NCBI RefSeq assembly: GCF_000495855.1
Contig: NZ_AWGF01000003.1
Span: 1-64,000, forward strand
Reading direction: 5' to 3'
Source of the DNA: Asticcacaulis sp. YBE204
Lineage (GTDB): Bacteria; Pseudomonadota; Alphaproteobacteria; Caulobacterales; Caulobacteraceae
DNA length: 64,000 nucleotides
Shown here piece after piece: positions 8,456 through 17,073 of the stretch. The notes under the pieces are model-generated. The model saw nothing but the letters and a program-made list of their open reading frames with translations. It made no database searches and had not been told where the DNA came from. How positions within the stretch are numbered: the stretch's first letter is position 1; each line of letters opens with the position of its first letter. The translations under genes and the position numbers were made by a program.

Positions 8456-8770
8456 TCAAAGGCTCTCGAAATCTTCGCTCAGGCGCAGATGTTCCATGAT
8501 CGTTTCGCGCGCCTCGTCGTCGACCACCGACAGGTCGAGCACCGCATCGCCGTTTCCGAGGACTTTCAACGGGATGATCTCACCGTGGAAGCTGAACCGC
8601 GACACCTTGGGGCCGAACAGACGCTCGCGGCGCGCCTCGATATTCACGTCGAGCGCGCGCGACAACGCGGCCTCGACCGGCTTCAGCGAAATGACGGTCT
8701 GCCCCTTTTCACGGGGAAACCGGATCACGCCGAAGTCCCGGCGATCCAACTCATAGCGCACACGCGACAT
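8456..8770 (-). CDS. conserved-looking hypothetical protein, 104 residues
   Basis: No family is recognised. The protein is mixed alpha/beta in appearance with alternating hydrophobic residues (GVIRFPREKGQTVISLKPVE; FHGEIIPLKVLGNGDAVLDL) and looks like a small soluble globular protein. A TTG six bases upstream keeps the frame, but the ATG at 8768-8770 is the better start. The stop codon abuts a palindromic element. Confidence 0.6.
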   Translation of the reverse strand: MSRVRYELDRRDFGVIRFPREKGQTVISLKPVEAALSRALDVNIEARRERLFGPKVSRFSFHGEIIPLKVLGNGDAVLDLSVVDDEARETIMEHLRLSEDFESL

Positions 8771-8815
8771 GCTCAACTGACCCGAAAATCACCCATATAC
8801 GACATTGAAGTGGTC

Positions 8816-8881
8816 GCGCATCTGATTCCGAAAACCGCCTGATACCTAACATAAGATAACAGGGCACTTTTCGGGATGCGC
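8816..8881. repeat. palindromic element with AAAACCG...CACTTTT core
   Basis: The segment has imperfect inverted ends (GCGCATCTGATTCCGAAAACCGC and GCACTTTTCGGGATGCGCTC) separated by about 25 bp of AT-richer sequence. The ends match the core shared by elements at 2544, 14555, 21490 and 46707; the central 25 bp are extra compared with those copies. It ends at the stop codon of the HNH gene. Confidence 0.55.
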
Positions 8882-9442
8882 TCAGGGCTCCAATGGCGTA
8901 TCCCAATACAGGTAGTCTACCCAACTTTCGTGAAGATAGTGAGGCGGAAAACGACGGCCGAGGTCCTGCAACTGATACATTGTTGGGCGGTGTGGGTTTT
9001 TTGTCAGGTTCATATGCGCCTGCTGGGGTGTTTTTCCCCCTTTGCGCAAGTTGCAGGGGGCGCAGGCGGTGATGATGTTGGTCCAGCTCGACCGACCGCC
9101 CTGCGACACGGGCAAAACGTGGTCGAACGTCAGGTCCGACCGGCACCCGCAATACTGACAGGTGAACTGATCGCGCAGGAAGACGTTATAGCGCGTAAAG
9201 GCCGGGGGACGGTTCTGATCGATGTAGGATTTCAGCGAAATGACGCTGGGCAGGCGCATCGACATCGACGGCGAGCGGATTTCCACGTCGTAGGTCGAGA
9301 CCACATCGACGCGGCCTTCGAAGACCGCCTTGACGACCTCCTGCCACGGCTTGGTCGACAGCGGATAATAGGAGAGCGGCCTGAAATCGGCGTTCAGGAC
9401 CAGGGCACGCCGGTCGGACGGCGGGTTTTTCAGGACCTGCAT
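8882..9442 (-). CDS. HNH endonuclease family protein
   Basis: The 186-residue protein has a zinc-ribbon HNH fold: CQYCG, then DLTFDHVLPVSQGG with the catalytic-type DH, then NIITACAPCNLRKGG. An N-terminal region of about 80 residues (ALVLNADFRPLSYYPLS) precedes it. This arrangement is a widespread, mostly uncharacterised bacterial HNH family encoded as single genes. There is no methylase or McrA-like partner nearby, so restriction activity is not implied. Confidence 0.85.
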   Translation of the reverse strand: MQVLKNPPSDRRALVLNADFRPLSYYPLSTKPWQEVVKAVFEGRVDVVSTYDVEIRSPSMSMRLPSVISLKSYIDQNRPPAFTRYNVFLRDQFTCQYCGCRSDLTFDHVLPVSQGGRSSWTNIITACAPCNLRKGGKTPQQAHMNLTKNPHRPTMYQLQDLGRRFPPHYLHESWVDYLYWDTPLEP

Positions 9443-9615
9443 GACGTCCCTCCATGAGAAAGGTCAACATCAGGCGTAAGAGGATAAGCGTACCGGAAGA
9501 CGAAGCTCCTTCTGCTGAAGTTTGCCGCAATCACGGCAAATGATCCACAGACCAAGTAAGAACCTGATTCCGGCAAAAGAATAGTGAAATTTGCATGACG
9601 GAAACGAAATTCGCC

Positions 9616-11544
9616 TCATCGCTTCCGGTCGCGGCGTACCTCCGTACCCTTGATCTTCATCAGCCGCTTGCGCAACCAGTCGCGGTCACGATCGTTTTCA
9701 AGCACCATGACCGCGCCCAGAGCCTCAAGAATTTTCAGCACATCGTCCATGAAGGTCTCTCGGGCAAAGGCCCCTTCGCGCCGGTTCCGGCTGACGAACA
9801 GGACGATATATTGCGCCACGGACGGGTCTTCCGGCATGGTCCGGCGACCGACCCACAACGACCGGATGCGGCTGTTCATGTCCAGCGCCCGTTTGAGCGC
9901 TGCTATAGCCGTATCGGGCAGGTCGGCGGCCTCGATATGCCCCTCCGGCAGAACCCGGGCGAGGAAGGTTTCGATGGCCGCTTCAAAACGCTCAGCCTCG
10001 GCCAGCGCTTCGAAGACCAGAGGTAGTTCCGGACTGTCGGGATCGAAGCGGACATAGTAGGCCGCAAGGGTTTGCAAGGCCGTCAGGCGATGCCGCCGCT
10101 CACCGCTGTCGCGCAGGGTTTGCAACAAGCCGAGGCCTTTCCGGTCGCCCTGATCGAGGTAGAACTGCGCCACGCGACCGCGCACGTCGAGACGCTCCGG
10201 ATGAGCCTCGGCCCAGGTTTCGGCGAGGGCGTGGGCCGTGGCGACCTCCCCCTCGGTTTCAAGCAGATTGACGCGCTCCCAGTAGAGCGACTCATCGAGC
10301 GGCCCCTGCGTCGCCAGACCGTCGAGTTCGCGCCGCCGCGCCCGCATGAGCTCCGCCTGACGAAAATTCTCCTGCCAGATCGAGGCCACCGCCCCCCACC
10401 ACTCCGTATCCAGCCGTTCGGTGAGACGCCCGATCAGGGCCTCGCCGAGAAATGCCGTGGCCCCCGACCGTTCCACCGGCCCCAGATCGGGCAAGGCTTC
10501 CCCCAGCGCCGTCAGGCGATCGGAGAGGCACGGATGCGTATTGTGGATATCGGTCGTCTCTCTCAGGGCGCCCGACAATATCCGCGCCCGGTCGGCGATT
10601 TCGAACGGCTCCGCAAAGCGCAGAGCCAACGCGGTATAGGGGCCCGCCGCAGGCGTCTCGGCCACCCGGTTATGGGCCATCAGGGCCTGCCAGTGCTGCT
10701 CGTAACGGTGACCCTCGACGCTGGTCCGGGCCAGAGCGCAGGCGGCGGTGTGGCTGCCGGCCACGCGGGCCGAGACGCGATCGGCCTCGTATTCGTTGGC
10801 GCGCGCCAGCACGAAGCTGTAGGCGTTGAACCACGGCCCGTACCAGCGGAAAAACCGTTTCAGAACAAACCCCATGCCGCCGCCGTCGAAGGCATAGGAC
10901 AGGCGCGCCCAGGTCTGACGCACGCGGTAGACCCAGGCCGACAGCTTACCGTGCGCGCCGACCAGATGCCCGTATTCGTGCGCAACAACGGCCCGCACCT
11001 CATGCTCGTCCATCGCCATCAGGAACGGCAGACCCAGCAGCAGATAGTTGCGGTGCCACCCGAACACCCCCAACCGCGGCATCTGCATGATCGCCGCGTT
11101 GAAATCCTCGGTGATCAGCACCTTGCTGATGCGCGGGCCTCTGGTTTTCCGCCGGATATCCTTGAGCATGGCGTAGAGGGCGGGCGCGTCGCGCTTCTTT
11201 ACCGGAATGCCCTTCGGCGGCTCGAACTTCACCCTGAGGGCGCGCAGCACGTCGAAGCCCATGACGAGAAAGGCAATCACGACCTGTCCCAGCACAAGGG
11301 CCAGAGACGTCGCGAACGCCACGACGACCAGAGCGACGGTCAGCACCAGAAGCCCGCCCAGCACCACGGCCAGATAGGCGTAGCCCAGCATGGCCCCCAA
11401 CAGGACGCGTCGGCGATAGGCACCGGGCTTGTCGCGCGACAGGGTCTCCAGTCGCGCGATCATCGGGCGGTAACGGTCCTCGATCGCGGTCCCCCAACCC
11501 CACGGCGCCCTAGATGTCGGAATTTCGATAGCCTTGCGCGGCAT
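9616..11544 (-). CDS. M48 family zinc metallopeptidase, membrane-bound
   Basis: The 642-residue protein has two hydrophobic segments near residues 48-100, then a peptidase domain with the zinc motif HEYGHLVGAHG (HExxH at residues 189-193) and a downstream EYEAD motif supplying the third zinc ligand, as in HtpX/Ste24-like M48 enzymes. The C-terminal half is helical with TPR-like character (SLYWERVNLLETEGEVATAHALAETWAEAHPE contains the clearest unit). It probably cleaves membrane or envelope proteins; the substrate is unknown. It is a single leftward gene, divergent from gluQ. Confidence 0.88.
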   Translation of the reverse strand: MPRKAIEIPTSRAPWGWGTAIEDRYRPMIARLETLSRDKPGAYRRRVLLGAMLGYAYLAVVLGGLLVLTVALVVVAFATSLALVLGQVVIAFLVMGFDVLRALRVKFEPPKGIPVKKRDAPALYAMLKDIRRKTRGPRISKVLITEDFNAAIMQMPRLGVFGWHRNYLLLGLPFLMAMDEHEVRAVVAHEYGHLVGAHGKLSAWVYRVRQTWARLSYAFDGGGMGFVLKRFFRWYGPWFNAYSFVLARANEYEADRVSARVAGSHTAACALARTSVEGHRYEQHWQALMAHNRVAETPAAGPYTALALRFAEPFEIADRARILSGALRETTDIHNTHPCLSDRLTALGEALPDLGPVERSGATAFLGEALIGRLTERLDTEWWGAVASIWQENFRQAELMRARRRELDGLATQGPLDESLYWERVNLLETEGEVATAHALAETWAEAHPERLDVRGRVAQFYLDQGDRKGLGLLQTLRDSGERRHRLTALQTLAAYYVRFDPDSPELPLVFEALAEAERFEAAIETFLARVLPEGHIEAADLPDTAIAALKRALDMNSRIRSLWVGRRTMPEDPSVAQYIVLFVSRNRREGAFARETFMDDVLKILEALGAVMVLENDRDRDWLRKRLMKIKGTEVRRDRKR

Positions 11545-11624
11545 GGCCGTCCCCCTGTCGCCTTCAGCCCCCCACAGGCCGCTTTTTCTTTAAGCTTAGT
11601 GGTTTTTTCTGGTAGATCAAGGGC

Positions 11625-12458
11625 ATGACCTACCGCACGCGTTTTGCGCCCTCGCCGACCGGCTATCTGCACCTCGGCCATGCCTATGCGGCCCTGACGG
11701 CCCATGACGCCACGCGGGCCAATGGCGGGGATTTCAGCCTGCGCATCGAGGATATCGACCGCACCCGCTGCCGACCGGAATACGAGCAGGCCATCTATGA
11801 CGATCTGACGTGGCTGGGCATCCGCTGGGATCGCGAACCCCTCCGGCAGTCCGGGCATCTGGCGGCGCTTGAGGCCGTTCTGGAGACGCTGAAACTGCGC
11901 GGGCTGGTCTATCCCTGCTACAAGACGCGCAAAGAACTGGCGCAGGCCGCGCAAGGCGCGCCGCAAGAGGGCGATCCCTTAGCGTCGGAGGATAATGAAC
12001 CGACCTCTTTAAATCCGGCATGGCGTCTGTCGCTCGATGCGGCGCGCGAACAATTGGGCGCCGAGTGGAACGACCTCGGTTTTATGGAACTTGGGGCCGG
12101 TCCGAAAGGCGAGACCGGCTGGCAGGTCGCCCGCCCCGAAATTAATGGCGAGGTCGTGCTGGGGCGCAAGGATATCGGCGTCGCCTATCATCTGGCGGTC
12201 GTCATCGACGACGGGTTGCTGGGGATGACGCACATCCATCGCGGCCACGACCTGTTCGAGGCGACCCACACGCAGGTCCTGCTGCAAAAACTGCTGGGGT
12301 TGCCGACGCCCGTCTATTGTCACCACGCCCTATTGCTCGATGCCGAGGGCCGCCGTCTGGCCAAACGCAAGGGCTCGAAAGCGTTGCGCGATTACCGGGC
12401 GGAGGGGATGAGCGCGGACGAGGTCCGGGCCCTGATCGCAGCGGCGGCGAAAGCTTAA
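11625..12458 (+). CDS. gluQ: glutamyl-Q tRNA(Asp) synthetase
   Basis: The 277-residue protein is a short glutamyl-tRNA synthetase paralogue without an anticodon-binding domain, which is diagnostic of GluQ (YadB). It shows RFAPSPTGYLHLGHAYAA with the HIGH-type motif HLGH, and a KMSKS-type motif KRKGSKALRDY. The enzyme attaches glutamate to the queuosine base of tRNA(Asp). The zinc-binding cysteines known in the E. coli enzyme are largely missing (only YPCY is seen). The stop codon lies inside a perfect 16-bp hairpin. Confidence 0.93.
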   Translation: MTYRTRFAPSPTGYLHLGHAYAALTAHDATRANGGDFSLRIEDIDRTRCRPEYEQAIYDDLTWLGIRWDREPLRQSGHLAALEAVLETLKLRGLVYPCYKTRKELAQAAQGAPQEGDPLASEDNEPTSLNPAWRLSLDAAREQLGAEWNDLGFMELGAGPKGETGWQVARPEINGEVVLGRKDIGVAYHLAVVIDDGLLGMTHIHRGHDLFEATHTQVLLQKLLGLPTPVYCHHALLLDAEGRRLAKRKGSKALRDYRAEGMSADEVRALIAAAAKA

Positions 12459-12522
12459 CATCCTTCCCCGTTTACGGGGAAGGATGTTAAAGCCTTCTTG
12501 GCCCCGTAAACGGGGAAGGATG
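12455..12522. repeat. perfect hairpin plus third half-copy downstream of gluQ
   Basis: Arms TTAACATCCTTCCCCG (12455-12470) and its exact complement (12475-12490) enclose a 4-base loop. A third, partial copy (CCCCGTAAACGGGGAAGGATG) follows at 12502-12522. The gluQ stop codon is within the left arm. There is no following T-run on the gluQ strand, so it may be a repeat element or mRNA-end stabiliser and not a classic terminator. Confidence 0.8.
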
Positions 12523-12526
12523 AAAC

Positions 12527-12560
12527 AAAAAAAGCCGCCCGTGCGGACACGGACGGCTTA
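12527..12560 (-). terminator. Rho-independent terminator of the cold-shock gene
   Basis: On the minus strand, AGCCGTCCGTG pairs with CACGGGCGGCT across a TCCG loop and is followed by a run of seven T. It begins 20 bp after the stop codon of the cold-shock gene. Confidence 0.85.
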
Positions 12561-12580
12561 ATCTCAGGATTTCAAAACCC

Positions 12581-12784
12581 TTACAGAACCTGGAGGTTCA
12601 CCGCGGCGGTCTTGCCGCGCTCGGTTTGCAGCTCGTAGGACAGTTTCTGACCGTCGGCCAGACCCTGAAGACCCGCGCGCTGAACCGCCGAAATGTGCAC
12701 AAACACGTCGTTGCCGCCTTCCGCCGGTTGAATGAAACCAAAACCCTTGGTGCTGTTAAACCACTTGACCGTACCTTCAGCCAT
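12581..12784 (-). CDS. CspA-family cold-shock protein
   Basis: The 67-residue single cold-shock domain has RNP1 (KGFGFIQP) and RNP2 (VFVHISAV) motifs and the opening MAEGTVKWFN. It binds single-stranded RNA and DNA and melts mRNA structure. An in-frame upstream ATG exists, but the ATG at 12782-12784 is preceded by AAGGAG at ideal spacing and matches the family N-terminus. A terminator follows and a long untranslated leader may precede. Confidence 0.93.
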   Translation of the reverse strand: MAEGTVKWFNSTKGFGFIQPAEGGNDVFVHISAVQRAGLQGLADGQKLSYELQTERGKTAAVNLQVL

Positions 12785-13235
12785 ATCGCTCTCCTTAGTC
12801 AAACAAAGCCAGTATCGAGGTGTTCGGGAGGACAATACCCCCTCTACAAGTCGTATCTCGGTAGCAGCAGTTTGATAGCGAGCGTGTCGGGCGTCCGTGA
12901 CAGACGTACCTAACCCCGTTTAGTCGGCAGCCAGAATAACGAATTGCAGCTGAGAGTAAGCCGCAGGTTTCAAGAACCGTCAAATAAAAATCCCATATAG
13001 ATTGCCCGTTAACCGCAAAAAATCGTCGTTATTACCGCTGTTGCGCATCACGTTCCTCGTGATCAAACGACATCGCGTCCATGCAACCGTTTGCACCTTC
13101 CGTCCGCAGTATAGAGGCGCATCTGTTCTTGAACCTAAGCTTCCGGACGAGGTATAGATGCAGATACCGTTAGCGGCTTGTCGCTGACCGTAAAGCGGCT
13201 TAACACTAAACGGGTTCATTTGGTCGAAGCCCGTC
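12785..13235. other. 451-bp intergenic region (possible long csp leader)
   Basis: No open reading frame here looks coding. The region lies between two divergent genes. On the minus strand a TTGACG / TTACTC pair with 18-bp spacing around 12955-12985 could be a promoter and would give a leader of about 170 nt, as cspA genes often have. This is weak. No other repeat or structured RNA was recognised. Confidence 0.3.
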
Positions 13236-14327
13236 ATGCCCCTGCCCTCCCTGAGACAGCCCCTGCCCCGTCAATCCGTCCTGCGTCGCTGGGGGCTCAA
13301 GGCGTTGCTGTCGCTGCCGTTCTCAGTGCTGAAATTCCTCTCGGGCGGCGGAGTGATCCATGTGCAGGGCCGAACGCTCGACACCCAGATCACCTTCCTG
13401 TGGAAGACCTTTTTCGCGCGTCAGGACCACCGCACGCCGCTGTCGCTCACCGGCACCTCGATCGAGGGTGCGCGCGAAGACTGGCACGAGGCGGCGACGC
13501 TGATGGACGATACCTCTGCGCTCAAGGTCAGGGTCGAGACGGTCGGCGACGGCGGCCTGATCAGCGGGCGTCTGGTGCGCCCGGCGCAGGTCGGCCACAA
13601 TGCGCCGCTGCTCGTCTTTTTCCACGAGGGCAATGGCGTGCTCGGCGGGCCGGAACTGAGCCTCGCCTTTGCCGGAGTGCTGGCCGCCGAAGCGCGCTGC
13701 CTGGTGTTTCTGCCGGAATACCGTCTGGCGCCGGAGCATCGCTTTCCGGCAGGCTATGAGGATGCCCGCGCCGCTTTCGATTGGGCGTCGGCCAATCTGA
13801 CGACGCTGGGCGCGTTGTCGGATCAGATTACGGTTGGTGGGGCTGGGATCGGCGGCAATATGGCGGCGCGGCTGTGCCTGGATCTGCGCCGCGATTTCAA
13901 GCCGCTGCCGGTCGCGCAGTTGCTGGTCTCACCTTTGCTCGACCTCGGCGATGCGGAGATTCGCACCAGCCCCTACGCCAAAAGCTGGCCGGTCAGCGCC
14001 GCGGGTGTCGACATCGCCATCGGCCACTATGCGGGCGCGGGGATCGATTTGAGCGATCCGGCGCTTTCGCCTTTGCGCGAAGGCCTGATCAGCGGTCAGC
14101 CGCGCACGCTGATCGTGTGCGGTGGGCTTGATCCATTGGCCGGTCAGGCCGAGCGCTATGTCCGGCGACTGCTGGAGGCGCGGACGCGGGTCGTCTATCG
14201 TCGTTACGACACCCTTCCGCTGGGGTTCGGGCTGTTCGCCGGGGTGGCCGAGCATGCCCTTGAGGCCACACGCGACATCGCCCGGCTATGGAGCGACCTG
14301 ACGACGGAGATCGTGGCTGAGGATTGA
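13236..14327 (+). CDS. alpha/beta-hydrolase (HSL-like) homologue lacking catalytic Ser and His
   Basis: The 363-residue protein follows the hormone-sensitive-lipase family along its length (YRLAPEHRFPAGYEDA at residues 162-177 is diagnostic). The catalytic positions are altered. The oxyanion motif HGGGW reads HEGNG (130-134). The nucleophile elbow GDSAGG reads GAGIGG, with Gly204 in place of the serine. The usual HGF histidine motif reads LGF with Leu329. Only the Asp of GGLDPL (Asp299) remains. The fold appears intact, with no frameshift or stop, so this is probably a pseudoenzyme with a binding or scaffold role. No clear ribosome-binding site precedes the ATG. It is flanked by the cold-shock gene and a repeat mosaic. 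Confidence 0.8.
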   Translation: MPLPSLRQPLPRQSVLRRWGLKALLSLPFSVLKFLSGGGVIHVQGRTLDTQITFLWKTFFARQDHRTPLSLTGTSIEGAREDWHEAATLMDDTSALKVRVETVGDGGLISGRLVRPAQVGHNAPLLVFFHEGNGVLGGPELSLAFAGVLAAEARCLVFLPEYRLAPEHRFPAGYEDARAAFDWASANLTTLGALSDQITVGGAGIGGNMAARLCLDLRRDFKPLPVAQLLVSPLLDLGDAEIRTSPYAKSWPVSAAGVDIAIGHYAGAGIDLSDPALSPLREGLISGQPRTLIVCGGLDPLAGQAERYVRRLLEARTRVVYRRYDTLPLGFGLFAGVAEHALEATRDIARLWSDLTTEIVAED

Positions 14328-14331
14328 AGGT

Positions 14332-14711
14332 TCTCCACAGATGGCCACAGATGCACACAGATGGCGTTTGCGACAACGGTCTTGTGTTTCGATCGTCGTT
14401 TGAGTTTAGCCCTCTGATCGTTTTGAGAACCACAGATTACACAGATTTCACAGATTATCTGGCGTCTGTGAGGCCGTTTGAGATCAGATGATCGACGCGC
14501 CTTTGGCGCATCATTGTCGCAAGACCCTTGGTGGTCGCATGCTTGGCGCGAAAACCGGTTTCCACTTTTTTGCAGCATGCTCTAACGGCCTCGTACGGTG
14601 CCGAAGACAAAAAAAATCTGTGAAATCTGTGTAATCTGTGGTTCTCCCCTTTCCAGCCATCAATGCAACGCGCTCGATTCATCTGTGTGCATCTGTGGCC
14701 ATCTGTGGAGA
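14332..14711. repeat. nested inverted-repeat mosaic, 380 bp
   Basis: The outer arms (14332-14363 and 14680-14711) are a perfect 32-bp inverted repeat built on CACAGATG words. A second perfect 32-bp inverted repeat (14425-14456 and 14615-14646) built on ACAGATTACACAGATTTC lies inside it, and a third short pair (GAGGCCGTT / AACGGCCTC) lies inside that. The centre holds GCGAAAACCGGTTTCCACTTTT flanked by GCATGCT-like ends. It fills the gap between two convergent genes and encodes no protein. Confidence 0.9.
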
Positions 14712-14722
14712 CTCTTCCTTGC

Positions 14723-16324
14723 TTACGGTGCCGTGTAATGCACTTGCGCACCCGGCCCCAGCGGTAAGTCTAACGCGACCCATGCCGCCGTCATGCCGAT
14801 CCCCGCGACCATGAAACACAGGGCATAGGGCAGCATCAGGGCCAGCAGCGACCCTACCCCCATCGTCTTGTCCCAGCGCCTTGTAAAGGCCAGAATGAGC
14901 GGGAAGTACGACATCAGCGGCGTCATGATGTTGGTGTAGCTGTCGCCCATCCGGTACGCTGCCGTGGTCATTTCCGGCGAAATCCCGACCAGCATGAACA
15001 TCGGCACCACCACCGGGGCCAGGGCCGACCACTTGGCCGAGGCCGAGCCGATAAACAGGTCGAGGATCGAGGAAAACAGCAGGACGCTAACCAGCAGCAA
15101 AGGCGTCGGCAAGGCCCAGGCTTTCAAAATCTCCGCGCCGTTGATCGCCGTGATCGGCCCCAGCCGCGACCAGTTGAACATGGCCACGAAGTGCGCGGCG
15201 AAAAACGCGAAGACCAGATAGGGGGCCAGCGAGCGGATACCTTCGCCCATCATCTTGACGACGTCGTTGTCGGATCTGATCGTACCCGCTGCCGTGCCGA
15301 AGGCGATACCCGCCGTGACGAACAGCAGGAAGAACCCGGCGATCAGCGCGCCGTAGAAGGGCTGCAATTGCGCCGGGCCCGTCTTGGTCTCGTCGATCAG
15401 CGGCGTATAACCCGGCCACAGGGCCAGCGCCGCAAACAGGGCGACGATGACCAGCGCCACCCAACCGGCGCGGCGCAGACCCCTGCGTTCATCGGCGGTG
15501 ACTTCGGACTTGGCCAGTTCGGCCTGAAGCTCGGTATCGGGCGATCCGCCCCATTTCCCCAGACGCGGCTCGATGATGCGGTCGGTGACGAACCACGCGA
15601 TCGGCGTGAACAGGCCGACAATAGCCAGAATGAACCACCAGTTGCCGACCGGGTTCATCGTCCAGGCCGGATCGATGATGCGTGCGGCCTCCTGCGTGAA
15701 GCCGAACAGCAAGACATCGATCTGACCCGGCGTCAGGTTGCCGGCATAGCCGCCCGATACCGCCGCAAACGCTGCCGCGATGCCGACCAACGGGTGGCGG
15801 CCTACCGAGGCGTAGATCAGGCCTGCCAGCGGGATGAACACGACATAGGCGGCGTCCGACGCGTGGTGCGAGACCATACCCGTGACGATGACGCACGGCG
15901 TCAGGATGGCGCGCGGGGCATTGCGCAGGGAGGATCTGATCAAAGCCGAGAACAGGCCGGAGCGTTCGGCCACGGCCGCGCCGTACATGACCACGACCAC
16001 GACGCCCAGAGGCGCGAACCCGGTCAGGGTCTTGGGCATATCCACGAACAGGCGGCCTATATTTTCGGCGGTGAACAGGCTGGTCGCCGTATAGGTCACG
16101 ACGCCGTTATCGAGCGTCGCCCAGTGCGGGGCTTCTTCACCGGTATAGGGGATCGAGGCCGACCAGCCGAGGCCTGCGCCCACCGTCGAGAGGATCATCA
16201 GGCCAAAGATCAGCCAAACGAAAATCATCACCGGATCAGGCAGCAGATTGCCGACGCGTTCTATGAGACCGAGAAACCCTTTGGCGCGGCGCGCGGCATC
16301 GTCGGTAAGAGGTGTATCGGCCAT
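14723..16324 (-). CDS. AbgT-family transporter
   Basis: The 533-residue inner-membrane protein has about a dozen hydrophobic helices and family signatures such as GNLLPDPVMIFVWLI, HHASDAAYVVFIPLAG and AVSGGYAGNLTPG. AbgT proteins import p-aminobenzoyl-glutamate in E. coli, and some homologues export sulfonamides; which applies here cannot be decided. The frame extends 26 codons upstream to 16402, but MADTPLTDD at 16322-16324 matches the expected N-terminus better. It is a single gene. Confidence 0.9.
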   Translation of the reverse strand: MADTPLTDDAARRAKGFLGLIERVGNLLPDPVMIFVWLIFGLMILSTVGAGLGWSASIPYTGEEAPHWATLDNGVVTYTATSLFTAENIGRLFVDMPKTLTGFAPLGVVVVVMYGAAVAERSGLFSALIRSSLRNAPRAILTPCVIVTGMVSHHASDAAYVVFIPLAGLIYASVGRHPLVGIAAAFAAVSGGYAGNLTPGQIDVLLFGFTQEAARIIDPAWTMNPVGNWWFILAIVGLFTPIAWFVTDRIIEPRLGKWGGSPDTELQAELAKSEVTADERRGLRRAGWVALVIVALFAALALWPGYTPLIDETKTGPAQLQPFYGALIAGFFLLFVTAGIAFGTAAGTIRSDNDVVKMMGEGIRSLAPYLVFAFFAAHFVAMFNWSRLGPITAINGAEILKAWALPTPLLLVSVLLFSSILDLFIGSASAKWSALAPVVVPMFMLVGISPEMTTAAYRMGDSYTNIMTPLMSYFPLILAFTRRWDKTMGVGSLLALMLPYALCFMVAGIGMTAAWVALDLPLGPGAQVHYTAP

Positions 16325-16462
16325 GCTGCGCCCCGAAATTCGATCCAGAACACCAGCCTTAGCCAAGGAATTCCGGCTGTAAATGGGGGCCACGAAATGC
16401 AATCGATGGCAGGCGCAAAACCGGCCGAAAATTGGTTACCTTTTGATTAAATCTGACAGCAT

Positions 16463-16497
16463 GGTTCATGTCGGGTTCATGCCGAAGGGCGTATATT
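16463..16497 (+). promoter_or_regulatory. direct-repeat operator and -10 for the first rcnB-like gene
   Basis: GGTTCATG occurs at 16463 and 16474, an 11-bp period typical of OmpR/PhoB-type response-regulator sites. TATATT (16492-16497) lies at -10 distance, with transcription expected near 16504. The second rcnB-like gene has a TTCA-N7-TTCA pair in the same position. The regulator is unknown. Confidence 0.5.
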
Positions 16498-16536
16498 GCC
16501 TGTCACCGGGAGGGTTTAGCCTAAGGAGATTTTGGC

Positions 16537-16950
16537 ATGAAACGCTTTGTTACCGCTTCTATTCTGGCCATGATGGTCGGTTCCGTCGCCATGGCGGATG
16601 TGGCTCAGGCCCAGCCGCGTCATGAACAGCAACGTCACGACCGCTACGATAGCCGCGACCGTTATGATCGTTACGACAGCCGCGATCGCTATGACCGTCG
16701 TGACGATCGCCGCGATAACCGCCGCTACTATCGCGACGGGCACCGTGACGGCTGGCGCGACCGTTCCGACTACCGCCGTGGCGGCTATGTCGGCTACCGT
16801 GACTGGGACCGTGGTCGCTACGTCGAATACCGCGGCCACCGTGGGCTTTACGCCCCGCCGCGCGGCTACGAATGGCGTCAGGTCGATGACCGCTACGTCC
16901 TCGCCGCTGTCGCGACCGGTCTGATCGCCGCGATCGTGCTCAGCCACTAA
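16537..16950 (+). CDS. RcnB-family periplasmic protein
   Basis: The 137-residue protein has a signal peptide (MKRFVTASILAMMVGSVAMA), a repetitive Arg/Asp/Tyr-rich segment (YDSRDRYDRY units, residues about 35-75), then the RcnB-type domain (YRDWDRGRYVEYRG, PPRGYEWRQVDDRYVLAAVATGLI). RcnB in E. coli tunes nickel/cobalt efflux from the periplasm; for the many alphaproteobacterial homologues the role is only inferred. AAGGAG lies 9 bp before the ATG. A strong terminator follows and a paralogue is next. Confidence 0.88.
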   Translation: MKRFVTASILAMMVGSVAMADVAQAQPRHEQQRHDRYDSRDRYDRYDSRDRYDRRDDRRDNRRYYRDGHRDGWRDRSDYRRGGYVGYRDWDRGRYVEYRGHRGLYAPPRGYEWRQVDDRYVLAAVATGLIAAIVLSH

Positions 16951-16970
16951 ACTGGCCAAGGTCTAACGGA

Positions 16971-17001
16971 AACGGCGCCTCACAAGGGGCGCCGTTTTTT
17001 G
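16971..17001 (+). terminator. Rho-independent terminator
   Basis: AACGGCGCC pairs with GGCGCCGTT across TCACAAGG or a similar loop, followed by six T, 20 bp after the stop codon of the first rcnB-like gene. Confidence 0.9.
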
Positions 17002-17073
17002 TGTGTGTCTATGGCCAAATTGCGGCAATATTTCACCACCTTTACACAAGCAACACACTGATACCTTTAATCA

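Noticed and set aside
10072-11628. A 518-codon open frame on the plus strand opposite the M48 peptidase
   Set aside because: It is antisense to a gene with clear HExxH and EYEAD motifs, has no recognisable domain and shows the Arg/Gly/His/Gln-rich composition typical of GC-rich shadow frames.
14332-14711. CRISPR-like array of CACAGAT words
   Set aside because: The repeats are inverted and nested, with no regular unique spacers and no cas genes.
15191-16450. A 419-codon plus-strand frame opposite the AbgT transporter
   Set aside because: Shadow frame: no hydrophobic or domain pattern, while the opposite strand encodes a clear membrane transporter.
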